Below, piece after piece: positions 7,741-16,271 of a stretch of DNA of 64,000 bases (its first letter is position 1; the number at the start of each line of letters is the position of its first letter). Source of the DNA: Magnetococcales bacterium (GTDB lineage Bacteria > Pseudomonadota > Magnetococcia > Magnetococcales > Magnetaquicoccaceae); the NCBI GenBank assembly GCA_015231915.1, contig JADGAR010000014.1, positions 1 to 64,000 of the forward strand, in the 5' to 3' direction. The notes under the pieces were generated by a model. That model searched no databases, was not told the origin of the DNA, and saw only the letters and a list, made by a program, of their open reading frames with translations. Made by a program: the position numbers and the translations under genes.

Positions 7741-9729
7741 ATGCAAGGTAATCTTTCCCTCGAAGAGGCATTGCAGCAGGCCATCGCGCATCATCATGCG
7801 GGACGCCTGGCGGAAGCGGAACCACTCTACCGGGCGATCCTGCAGCTTCAGCCGCGTCACCCGGACGCCCAGCACAATCTTGGCATCCTGGCCTGGCAAC
7901 ACGGGCACCATCAAGCTGCCTTGACCCACTTGCTGACCGCCCTGGAGGTCGATCCCGGGCACGCACAATACCGCGCCAGTTGTTGCGAGATCCTGACCCA
8001 TCTGGGCACCGCCCTCCAGAAACAGGGCAGGCCGGAGATTGCGGAAAACCACTTCCGACAGGCCTTGAACCTGCAAAAAGATGCCGTCGGGACCCTCTGC
8101 GCGTTCGGCGACTTTCTCCGGGAAACAGGTCGGCTGGAGGAGGCCGCAGACTGTCTGCTCGAGGCCCTGACACGTTGCCCGGACCACATGCCGGCCCTCA
8201 ACAATCTGGGGCTGGTCCTCCAGAGGCAAGGGCGTCTCGATGATGCCGAAAAGATGCTGCGGCACGCCCTGACCCTGGCACCAGGACAGGCCGAACTCCA
8301 CGGCAATCTGGGCATCGTGCTGGCGGAACAGGGCCGCATCGTCCTGGCCGAAAGCTGCCTGCGCCAGGCGCTGGCCCTGCAGCCGGACCATGCCGAGGCG
8401 CACAACAATCTCGGTCATCTGCTGCGGGATCAGGGCCGACTCGCCGAGGCCGACGCCTGCTATCGTCGGGCGCTCGCGCTGCGACCCGAGTCACTGGCGA
8501 TCCACGACAATCTGCTCTTCATTCCGGGGCTGGACCCGCACCAGTTCCTGGCCGACGCCAAACAGTACGGAAAACGGGTTGCCGACCTGGCCACGCCGTT
8601 CTCTCATCACCCGGACCCTGGGGATGTCAACCGGCGACTGCGGGTGGGGATGGTCTCCGGGGATTTTCGTTTCCATCCGGTGGGCTACTTCCTGGAAGGG
8701 GTTTTGGCCGCCCTGCCGCAGGAGGAGATCGAACTGTTCGCCTACTCCGCCGTGCTGCGGGAGGATGCCATGACGCAGCGGATCCGGGCATCCGTCCCCA
8801 ACTGGCGTCCGATCCGCTCCCTGTCGGATGCGGGGGTCGCCGCCCAAATCCGGCAGGACGGCATTGACATCCTGATCGATCTGGCCGGGCACACCGTGGA
8901 CAACCGCCTGCCGGTCTTTGCCTGGAAACCGGCGCCGTTACAGGTCGCCTGGCTGGGATATTTCGCCACCACCGGGGTTGCGGCCATGGACTACCTGCTG
9001 GGCGATGCCATCAACCTGCCCGAGGAAGAATGTTGGCAATACGTGGAAAAACCCTGGCGGCTGCCGGAGTGCCATCTCTGTTTCACCCCGCCAACTGATG
9101 CCCCGGACGTGGCCCCCCTGCCTGCCGCGCGCAACGGTTTCATCACCTTCGGCTGTTTCAACAAACAGATGAAACTCAACGCCGGGGTGCTCGACTGCTG
9201 GGCGGAAATCCTGCGGCGCGTGCCGGACAGCCGCCTGTTGCTGAAAAACGCCTCCCTGGCCGACCCCACGATCCGGCAACGGCTCATCGACCGCTTCCGG
9301 GAACTGGCCATCGCGCCGGAGCGACTGCTCCTGGAAGCCGCGCAACCCCGCACGGCATATCTGGCCGCCTATCACCGGGTGGACATCGCCCTGGACCCGT
9401 TTCCCTTTCCGGGGGGGACCACCACCGTGGAAGGGTTGTGGATGGGTGTTCTCTGTCTGACCATGCGCGGGACCGGCTTCATTGCGCATCAGGGGGAAAC
9501 GCTGCTCACCCACGCCGGTCTGCCGGACTGGATCGCCGACGACACCACGGATTACATCGCCAAGGCCGTGGCATTCGCCAACGACCTCCAAAATCTCGTC
9601 ACCCTGCGCGCCAACCTGAGAGCGCAACTCGTCCGCTCCCCGCTATGCGACGCGCCCCGTTTCGCCCGACACCTCACCCAGGCCTGGCGGGAGATGTGGC
9701 GTGCCTGGTGCCTGCAAGAAGCGGCTTGA
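7741..9729 (+). CDS. TPR protein with O-GlcNAc transferase-like (GT41/SPINDLY) domain
   Basis: A 662-residue protein. Residues about 1-250 hold roughly six tetratricopeptide repeats (LYRAILQLQPRHPDAQHNLG; AEAHNNLGHLLRDQGRLAEA). Residues about 285-650 match the bacterial GT41 fold, with VSGDFRFHPVGYF, the WLGYFATTG motif, TFGCFNKQMKLN and the donor-binding PFPGGTTTVEGLWMG. Such enzymes transfer a sugar from a UDP-sugar to Ser/Thr of proteins, and some bacterial members modify flagellin or autotransporters. No signal peptide; cytoplasmic. The ATG is supported by AGGA about 10 bases upstream. No flagellin or acceptor gene lies nearby, so the target is unknown. Confidence 0.85.
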   Translation: MQGNLSLEEALQQAIAHHHAGRLAEAEPLYRAILQLQPRHPDAQHNLGILAWQHGHHQAALTHLLTALEVDPGHAQYRASCCEILTHLGTALQKQGRPEIAENHFRQALNLQKDAVGTLCAFGDFLRETGRLEEAADCLLEALTRCPDHMPALNNLGLVLQRQGRLDDAEKMLRHALTLAPGQAELHGNLGIVLAEQGRIVLAESCLRQALALQPDHAEAHNNLGHLLRDQGRLAEADACYRRALALRPESLAIHDNLLFIPGLDPHQFLADAKQYGKRVADLATPFSHHPDPGDVNRRLRVGMVSGDFRFHPVGYFLEGVLAALPQEEIELFAYSAVLREDAMTQRIRASVPNWRPIRSLSDAGVAAQIRQDGIDILIDLAGHTVDNRLPVFAWKPAPLQVAWLGYFATTGVAAMDYLLGDAINLPEEECWQYVEKPWRLPECHLCFTPPTDAPDVAPLPAARNGFITFGCFNKQMKLNAGVLDCWAEILRRVPDSRLLLKNASLADPTIRQRLIDRFRELAIAPERLLLEAAQPRTAYLAAYHRVDIALDPFPFPGGTTTVEGLWMGVLCLTMRGTGFIAHQGETLLTHAGLPDWIADDTTDYIAKAVAFANDLQNLVTLRANLRAQLVRSPLCDAPRFARHLTQAWREMWRAWCLQEAA

Positions 9730-9826
9730 CACACACAATAAACGCACACAACACTGCAAGAATTACCATGAAGGTGCCTTGCGCAGTTTGGCCAGTGGCG
9801 GAAGTGTTGGAATAGAGACAAAGATC

Positions 9827-11503
9827 ATGAATGCAGAAGATCACCCATTGACCGCCATTCAACAGGCAGGCGAAAGCCTGACCGTCGCGTTCAAAAGCGA
9901 TCAGAAGTCGCTTCCCGACCGGGAACTGTTGGCCGCCGTTGTGGCTCTGGCCAACACGGAAGGGGGTGATCTGTTGCTTGGCATCGAGGACGATGGCATG
10001 GTTACAGGTCTGCATGCCAACCATCGGGATGCCATGGGATTGACCGCCTTGATCGCCAACCGGACCATTCCCGCGCTTGCCGTGCGCATTGATGTGCTGG
10101 ATGTGGCTGCCGGAATGCAGGTTGCCAGAATTCGTGTGCCGAAATCCTGGCAACTGATCTCCACAGCCGATGGCCTGCTCCAGCGGCGGCGATTGCTGGC
10201 CAATGGCAAGCCGGAAGCGGTGCCGTTCTATCCTCACGAGTTCATGCAACGTCAAGCCGCCATGGGGCTGGCCGACCCTTCGGCGGTGGCGTTGTCATTT
10301 TTGTCCGTGGATGCGCTCAATCCCCTGGAACGCCATCGTATCCGGGAGGCCATCCGCCGTTATGGCGGGGATGCCGCCCTTTTGCCATTGGCGGATGAGG
10401 AATTGGATGGCGCGCTCGGCTTGACCACAACTGTGGATGGCGTGCGCTGTCCCACCCTGGCCGGTCTTTTGATGACAGGGCGGGAAGAGGTGTTGCGGCA
10501 GCATGTTCCCGCCCATGAGGTTGCCTTTCAGGTGCTGGAAGGAACCGATGTCCGCGCCAACGAATTTTTTCGCAAGCCGCTGTTGCAGGTGTTCGAGGAG
10601 ACGGAGCGTCTGTTTGCCGCCAGGGTGACGGAACACGAAGTGCAGATTGGCATGTTTCGGGTGCCGGTGCCCAATTTCGAGCGTCGGGCCTTTCGGGAGG
10701 CGTTGGTCAATGCCCTGGTCCATCGGGATTATTCCAGATTGGGTGCGGTGCATGTGCGCATCGATGACGATGGCCTGACGATTTCCAATCCGGGTGGCTT
10801 CGTGGAAGGGGTGACCCTGGACAATCTCCTGGTCACCGAACCACGTCCCCGCAACCCGCATTTGGCCGACATCTCCAAACGGATCGGGCTGGCGGAACGC
10901 ACTGGGCGGGGAATTGACCGGATTTTCGAGGGTCTGTTGCGTTTTGGCCGTCCGTCGCCGGATTATGGACGATCAAATGCCAGCTCGGTGATTCTGCGCA
11001 TGAGCAACGCCGATTCGAACCGTGATTTTTTGGAACTGGTCATCCGCGAAGAGAACCGTACCCGGCATCCCATGCCGTTGGAGAGTCTGATCATCCTGTC
11101 TCGTTTGCGCATGGAACGACGCTTGACGACCATGGAACTGGCGTCCTCCACCCAGAAATCGGAGTCGGAAACCCGCTCCGCATTGGAACGATTGACTGAG
11201 ATTGGTCTGGTGGAAGCCCACGGCACGACCCGTGGCCGAACCTACACCTTGAGTGCCACAGTTTACCGGAAGGTTGGGCAGGAAGCCGACTACATCCGGC
11301 AAGTGGGCTTTGATCCGATTCAGCAGGAACAGATGGTGCTGAGATTTATTCAGGAACACGGTACCATCAAACGGGCCGATGCGGCGGGCCTGTGCAGAAT
11401 CAACCCATATCAGGCCACCCGATTGCTCAACCGATTGGTTAACAATGGCAAAATCATGGCCAAGGGCAAAGGCAAGGGAACGGTTTATGAGCGGTGCCCA
11501 TAA
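9827..11503 (+). CDS. AlbA_2 / Schlafen AAA_4-type putative DNA-binding regulator
   Basis: A 558-residue protein of the family annotated as ATP-dependent DNA helicase-related or transcriptional regulator. The N-terminal AlbA_2 domain (about 15-135) contains ESLTVAFKSD and the characteristic LANTEGGDLLLGIEDDG. A middle HATPase_c_4-like region (about 290-395) has REALVNALVHRDYS and ERTGRGIDRIFEG. The C-terminus carries winged-helix-like segments (about 420-555), including SALERLTEIGLVEAHG. The longer ORF start was rejected because codons 1-42 overlap the preceding gene and look non-coding. The stop codon falls inside the first unit of the adjacent 20-bp tandem repeat, which could be its binding array. 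Such proteins are often found on accessory or defence islands. Confidence 0.75.
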   Translation: MNAEDHPLTAIQQAGESLTVAFKSDQKSLPDRELLAAVVALANTEGGDLLLGIEDDGMVTGLHANHRDAMGLTALIANRTIPALAVRIDVLDVAAGMQVARIRVPKSWQLISTADGLLQRRRLLANGKPEAVPFYPHEFMQRQAAMGLADPSAVALSFLSVDALNPLERHRIREAIRRYGGDAALLPLADEELDGALGLTTTVDGVRCPTLAGLLMTGREEVLRQHVPAHEVAFQVLEGTDVRANEFFRKPLLQVFEETERLFAARVTEHEVQIGMFRVPVPNFERRAFREALVNALVHRDYSRLGAVHVRIDDDGLTISNPGGFVEGVTLDNLLVTEPRPRNPHLADISKRIGLAERTGRGIDRIFEGLLRFGRPSPDYGRSNASSVILRMSNADSNRDFLELVIREENRTRHPMPLESLIILSRLRMERRLTTMELASSTQKSESETRSALERLTEIGLVEAHGTTRGRTYTLSATVYRKVGQEADYIRQVGFDPIQQEQMVLRFIQEHGTIKRADAAGLCRINPYQATRLLNRLVNNGKIMAKGKGKGTVYERCP

Positions 11504-11635
11504 AATACGTGCGCGCACGAAAAAATACGTGCGCGCACGAAAAAATACATGCGCGCACGAAAAAATACATGCGCGCACGAAAAAATACGTGCGCGCACGA
11601 AAAAATACGTGCGCGCACGAAAAAATACGTGCGCG
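11501..11635. repeat. Seven-unit 20-bp tandem repeat with palindromic core and A-tracts
   Basis: The unit is AAAAATACRTGCGCGCACGA. Unit 1 starts TAAAATAC and supplies the TAA stop of the upstream gene; units 2-6 are complete; unit 7 is cut after GCGCG. Units 3 and 4 have ACAT where the rest have ACGT. In ACGT units the core CGTGCGCGCACG is a perfect 12-bp palindrome. Every unit alternates pyrimidine and purine for 14 bases next to a five-A tract, phased at about two helical turns. There are no unique spacers, so it is not CRISPR. The period and palindrome suggest an iteron-like protein-binding array. Confidence 0.95.
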
Positions 11636-11678
11636 TTTGTAAATTGGACACCTGTCTCCGACGATTGGCAGGATCCCA

Positions 11679-12698
11679 TCATCCACGATGCGCCGCACGA
11701 TTGCGCGCAATGCCCTCGGCGGTCATCAGGGCGGACACATAGGAACCGGGATCGGCGATGTTCTGGCCGGCGATATCGTGCGCCGTGCCATGATCGACGC
11801 TCGTGCGCACGATCGGCAGATTGAGCGTGATGTTGATCGAATTGCCGAAGGCAAGCATCTTCAAGGGGATCAACGCCTGATCGTGATACATGCAGATCAC
11901 GGCGTCGTACCCTTCACGGGCACGGGCGTGAAACAGGGTATCCGGGGGCAACGGCCCGCGCACCTGATGCGTATCCGCGAACTCCCGGCACACCGGCGCG
12001 ATGATATCGATCTCCTCGCGCCCGAAGGCCCCCCCCTCCCCGGCGTGGGGATTCAGACCCGCCACCACGACGCGGGGACGGGCAATATCGAAATCCAAAC
12101 GCAGGGCATCCAACGTGATGCGGATCACCTCGCGCAACCCCTCCCGGGTCAAGGAACCGGACACCGAGGCCAACGATTGATGAATCGTCGTCGGAACCAC
12201 CCGCAACCCGTTGCCGGACAACATCATGACCGGATGATCCACCCCCAGGAAACGGGCCAGAAGCTCGGTATGCCCCGGAAAATCGAAACCCGCCGCATGA
12301 ATCGAGGCCTTGTGCAAAGGAGGCGTCACCATGGCGGCCACCCGCCCTTCCCGCGCCAGCCGGCTGGCCGTCTCGATGCTCTCCACCACGGCGGCGGCGT
12401 GACGCGCCTGGGGATGTCCGAAAGCGAAGTCGTCCATCTCCACCCTGGCCGTTGTCGGCAGGATGCCAAAACTCTCCACCGGCCACTCCAGGCTCTCCTC
12501 CACGCTGGAAAAAACCTGCATGGGCATCTTCATCCCCAGATGCCGCGCCGTATGGGCATAGACCTCAGGATCACCGATATGCACCAGACGGTAGCGGGTG
12601 TTCACCCTCCAGGGATGGGCCGCAAAGGCTTTCAACACGATCTCCGGGCCGACCCCGGTGGGATCCCCCATGGTCACCGCCAACATCATTCTGTTCAT
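11679..12698 (-). CDS. pdxA: 4-hydroxythreonine-4-phosphate dehydrogenase
   Basis: A 339-residue enzyme of pyridoxal phosphate synthesis that oxidises 4-phosphohydroxy-L-threonine with NAD. The start at MNRMMLAVTMGDPTGVGPE is set by the family N-terminus and by overlap with the surA stop (ATGA); the ORF's earlier ATG is a shadow. Three metal-binding histidines are visible in GHTELLA, TIHQSL and MYHDQALIPLKM, and the substrate-loop motif SVDHGTAHDIAG is intact. It is the last gene of lptD-surA-pdxA, the order also found in enterobacteria (where rsmA and apaGH follow; these are absent here). The tandem repeat lies just downstream. Confidence 0.96.
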   Translation of the reverse strand: MNRMMLAVTMGDPTGVGPEIVLKAFAAHPWRVNTRYRLVHIGDPEVYAHTARHLGMKMPMQVFSSVEESLEWPVESFGILPTTARVEMDDFAFGHPQARHAAAVVESIETASRLAREGRVAAMVTPPLHKASIHAAGFDFPGHTELLARFLGVDHPVMMLSGNGLRVVPTTIHQSLASVSGSLTREGLREVIRITLDALRLDFDIARPRVVVAGLNPHAGEGGAFGREEIDIIAPVCREFADTHQVRGPLPPDTLFHARAREGYDAVICMYHDQALIPLKMLAFGNSINITLNLPIVRTSVDHGTAHDIAGQNIADPGSYVSALMTAEGIARNRAAHRG

Positions 12699-14017
12699 CG
12701 CAACTCCACATAAGCTCGCAGACGGATATCCCGCAACCATTGATTGTAACGGGCCTGTAATTTCACTTCCATCAACCGTTCCTCCAACTCCTTGGACTGG
12801 GCCTCCAGGGAATCGGGTTCCAGCACCTTGCGCTCCTCCACCAGAATCAGGTGCCACCCGAACGGAGTACGCACCGGGTCGGAGACTTCATTCGGTTTCA
12901 GGCGGAACGCGACCTCCTCGAAGGGCGCCACCATCAGACCGGGACCGAACCATTTCAGATCGCCACCTTCCCGGGCGGTCTCGTCCTGGGAATATTTTCT
13001 GGCCATTTGCGCGAAGGGGGCGCCGGCGAGCACCTCCTGACGAACGGCGAGCAAGGTTTGTTTCGCCTGCTCCTCCTCCTTGGCGGAGACGCCGGAGGGG
13101 ACCTTGATGAGGATGTGACGCGCCTTGACCTTCACCTGTTCCGGCCCGCCCTTGGGCTTGAGGGTCGCCCTGCGCTTTTCCAACACCGCCAGGATATGGA
13201 TCCCCTGCGCGGTACGCACCGGACCGACGAACTCGCCGGGCTGCATCTTGAAGACCGCCGCTTCCAACTCCGGCATCAACTCCCCGCGCTTGAACCAACC
13301 GATATCCCCACCCTGCAGACCGCTGGCGTCATCGGAATATTGCCCGGCCAGCGAGGCCAGCGAGGCGCCCGAACGCAACCGACCGATCAACTCGTGCGCC
13401 AGTTTCGTCTTTTCCTCCGCGCGGGCCTGGTTGGCCGAATTGTCCACTGCCAGCAGAATCTGCGCCAGATGCACCTCCTGGGGGGCGTCCGCGCCGCGCA
13501 TCGTGTGATAGAGGCTGGCGATTTCGTCAGGGGAGACCGAAACCAGAGGCCGGATCACCTTGTTGATCAGGCGTCCCTTCATGAGTTGATCCCGCAGCCC
13601 CAGTTTGTACTGGGCCAGAGGGATGTTCTGGCTGGCCAGCGCCTTGGGGAGACTGCCCGGAGGCAGATTGTTGTTGCGCTCCACCTGAACCATGACGGCT
13701 TCGATATCCTTTTCTTCGACGGCAACACCCAACTGTTCCGCCTTCTGCTCGCGCAGGACCCGCATGATCAACTCCTCGAGCACCTTGGCGCGGATCCTGC
13801 CGGCATCCGCGTCGTCCCCCTGCCCCACGCGGGCAAGCAGGGGACGGGCCATCTCGTCCACCTCGGAGGCCATGATGATCTGCGACTTGACCGGCTTTTC
13901 CGAGACGATCTCCGCGCCGACCACCGCCACGATCCGATCCAGGACCACCGCCCCGGCGAAAAACGGTGCCAGACCGCCGAGAAAGGCAAAAATCGCCAGC
14001 TTACGATGAAACGCCAT
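12695..14017 (-). CDS. surA: Periplasmic peptidyl-prolyl isomerase / outer-membrane protein chaperone SurA
   Basis: A 440-residue periplasmic chaperone escorting outer-membrane proteins, including LptD encoded just upstream. It has a signal peptide (residues about 1-25), a SurA N-terminal domain (about 28-165) and two parvulin-type PpiC domains (about 180-275, EVHLAQILLAVDNS; about 290-395, KARHILIKVPSG). A C-terminal helix (KELEERLMEVKLQARYNQWL) packs back as in the family. A GTG two codons upstream (14023) is possible, but GAAGGGG sits at proper distance for the ATG at 14017. It overlaps the 3' end of lptD by 17 bases and the pdxA start by 4. Confidence 0.93.
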   Translation of the reverse strand: MAFHRKLAIFAFLGGLAPFFAGAVVLDRIVAVVGAEIVSEKPVKSQIIMASEVDEMARPLLARVGQGDDADAGRIRAKVLEELIMRVLREQKAEQLGVAVEEKDIEAVMVQVERNNNLPPGSLPKALASQNIPLAQYKLGLRDQLMKGRLINKVIRPLVSVSPDEIASLYHTMRGADAPQEVHLAQILLAVDNSANQARAEEKTKLAHELIGRLRSGASLASLAGQYSDDASGLQGGDIGWFKRGELMPELEAAVFKMQPGEFVGPVRTAQGIHILAVLEKRRATLKPKGGPEQVKVKARHILIKVPSGVSAKEEEQAKQTLLAVRQEVLAGAPFAQMARKYSQDETAREGGDLKWFGPGLMVAPFEEVAFRLKPNEVSDPVRTPFGWHLILVEERKVLEPDSLEAQSKELEERLMEVKLQARYNQWLRDIRLRAYVELR

Positions 14018-16211
14018 AGCCACCCAACCCCTTCAAGATGAAATACAAGCCGATGAACCCACCACCATGTTTATTGGTTTGGGAAGAGAGTTCCCGTCCG
14101 CCCGAAAGCTCGATACTCCAACACGAGTGGTCATAGGCGATGCCCGAACGCCAACTCTTCAATCCGCTGGTCTCCAGGGAGTAATCGGCATCCTGTTTGA
14201 AACGCCAATGTTCCCGCGCCCGCCAACTGGCCTGCAAGGTCACCTCCTCCACCGGTTCGGTACTCCCCTCGGTCAGGAAGACCAACTCGGTCTCTGGCCG
14301 ATTGCGGTGATAGCCGATGGCAACCTTGCTGGAGGCATCCGAATAGGACAAGGCGGTATCCATGGAGCGCACGGTATTGTCATACTGATCGTAGCGGTTG
14401 CCCAGGGAGACGGTCCAGTGGTCCGTCAGGTTCCACTCCACGCCGGAGACCACATCCGAGAAGGTGTGATTCCGCTGATACTCCCGATCCCCTTCCGGCG
14501 CCCAGCGTTGGCCCACGGTCAAGGTGACGAGATTGCGCACATCGCCGCTGCCCTGTCGTCCGAAGAGACGCGAAGTCAGACCGTAGGCGACCCATTGACC
14601 GGCGGAAAGCCGGTCATCCCCGGAATAGAGATTGCCGTCGAAGAGGTTGCCGACGCTGAAATGGCGCAAGGTGGAATCGAAATTGGGCAGACCGCTCTGG
14701 TTGCTGGACGAGAGCATGGCATATTGAATCGCCGGCTCCAGGGTGTGCTTGTAGGCACCGCCGCCATAGGAGCGGGCCAGATCCATGTCCAGGCGCAACC
14801 GCAGGGAGGCGGCCTCACGGCTCTCCGAGGGATCCTTCGCACCGGTCTGATTGGGATCGCCCTGCATCAGGTAGCTGGTCTGCCGCAGCCCCAGGGCGCC
14901 GCTGACGTGACCGATGGGCAGCGCCCGCCAGTACTGGAGTTCCGGCGCCAAATCCAGCCGTTGGGCGGCATCCCCGGACAACTGATAGAAGGAATCGAAC
15001 TTGTAATCGCCGTGCAACTGGAAATGGCCGGCGGTCAGGGCATTCCCTTCCACGACGCGCCCCAGGGCATGCAACGGGCGATCATCGGTGAACGACATGT
15101 AGGGCAGGCGCTGAACCGTATAGCGGTCGTTGGCGGCATCCAGGTTCTGATACCATGCGGTTCCGGTCTGAAAATTGGAGTAGCCCTGCTTGCGCAACCA
15201 GAGCCGATCCGCCTCGAGATGGGATTCCAGACGACGCTCACGGGGATCGATCAACTTTTTTTGCGGAAAATCGTGCAGGAAATCCCGGGTCTGACTGTTG
15301 GCCAGACGCGCGTCCAGCGCCCAGGAGCCGACATTTTGCTGGTGCTGGAACAATGTCAGGCCGCGATGGCGTTCCTCCACGGAGTCGTAGATGTTCTGGG
15401 TATCCAGTTGCCCCCGGTAATCGGTGCCCATGTAGCGATACTGCACCTTGGTCAGCATGCCGCGACGCGAGGTGGGATGGAGGGTGAGGGTGGCATCCCG
15501 GTTGGGGGCGATATCCCAGTAATAGGGGATGTCGGCCTCGAACCCGTTGCCGCCGGCGGCGCGCATGGTCGGGAAGAGCAGGCCGCTCTGACGCTTGGGA
15601 AGCAAAGGATGGCGCCACCAGGGAACCCACATTACCGGCACGTCCCCCAGGCGCAGATGGACATCCTTGGCGGTCATGGTGTTGGCCTCGCGGTCCAGGT
15701 CCACCTCCCGGGCGGTCAATTCCCAGGAAGGCTTGGCCCCCGGTTCGCAGTCGCAGTTGGTGTAGGTGGCGTTGCGCAGGAGGTAATGATCCTGGGAGAG
15801 AAAATCGACGTGCTCCCCGGCCACGTGCCCGCCTGGCCCCTTGAGGTCGGCGACCGGTTTTTCCATGCTGCCGGTGCGGTTTTCGATATCCAGTTCCAGC
15901 TTGTCGCTGGTGAACAGATCGCCGTTGCGCTCCATGCGCACATTGCCGGTGGCGTGGACCACCCGTTTGTCGATGACATAGGAGGCTTCGTCGGCGGAAA
16001 GCTCCATCCTGCCGGGCTGGGAGACCTGGACCTTGCCCTTGGCCTCGATGCGCTGATTCTTGTTGTCGATATCGAGATGGTCGGCGTTGAAATCGATGGG
16101 GACCTCCGGCTCCGATTCCGCCAGGAGCGGGGGTGCGTGGTGCAACAAAAGACAGGCAAGGCATGCGGAGAGCAACCCCCGCCCCGCCCGCGCGCGACGT
16201 TCCGGATTCAT
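14001..16211 (-). CDS. lptD: LPS-assembly protein LptD
   Basis: A 736-residue outer-membrane beta-barrel that with LptE inserts lipopolysaccharide into the outer leaflet. It has a signal peptide (about 1-31), an OstA/LptA-like beta-jellyroll domain (about 38-135, DFNADHLDIDNKNQRIEAKG), and from about residue 190 the barrel with the family motif VPVMWVPWWRHPLLPKRQSG. Cysteines in NCDCEPG near the domain junction may serve the disulfides known from E. coli LptD, though the pattern differs. The C-terminus ends in an aromatic-rich strand (GGFIGLYFILKGLGGYG). It is first in lptD-surA-pdxA. A 60-bp gap separates it from folC. Confidence 0.95.
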   Translation of the reverse strand: MNPERRARAGRGLLSACLACLLLHHAPPLLAESEPEVPIDFNADHLDIDNKNQRIEAKGKVQVSQPGRMELSADEASYVIDKRVVHATGNVRMERNGDLFTSDKLELDIENRTGSMEKPVADLKGPGGHVAGEHVDFLSQDHYLLRNATYTNCDCEPGAKPSWELTAREVDLDREANTMTAKDVHLRLGDVPVMWVPWWRHPLLPKRQSGLLFPTMRAAGGNGFEADIPYYWDIAPNRDATLTLHPTSRRGMLTKVQYRYMGTDYRGQLDTQNIYDSVEERHRGLTLFQHQQNVGSWALDARLANSQTRDFLHDFPQKKLIDPRERRLESHLEADRLWLRKQGYSNFQTGTAWYQNLDAANDRYTVQRLPYMSFTDDRPLHALGRVVEGNALTAGHFQLHGDYKFDSFYQLSGDAAQRLDLAPELQYWRALPIGHVSGALGLRQTSYLMQGDPNQTGAKDPSESREAASLRLRLDMDLARSYGGGAYKHTLEPAIQYAMLSSSNQSGLPNFDSTLRHFSVGNLFDGNLYSGDDRLSAGQWVAYGLTSRLFGRQGSGDVRNLVTLTVGQRWAPEGDREYQRNHTFSDVVSGVEWNLTDHWTVSLGNRYDQYDNTVRSMDTALSYSDASSKVAIGYHRNRPETELVFLTEGSTEPVEEVTLQASWRAREHWRFKQDADYSLETSGLKSWRSGIAYDHSCWSIELSGGRELSSQTNKHGGGFIGLYFILKGLGGYGVSS

Positions 16212-16271
16212 GCGGTACCCCTTTTTTCGTTCATGCCGGCGCGCGAGCCACGCGACCGGCTTAGAGATGGA

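Noticed and set aside
11501-11640. Possible short CRISPR array
   Set aside because: The 20-bp units follow each other directly with no unique spacers and no cas genes; it is a simple tandem repeat. The RARIFSCAHVFF-type ORFs across it are translations of the repeat.
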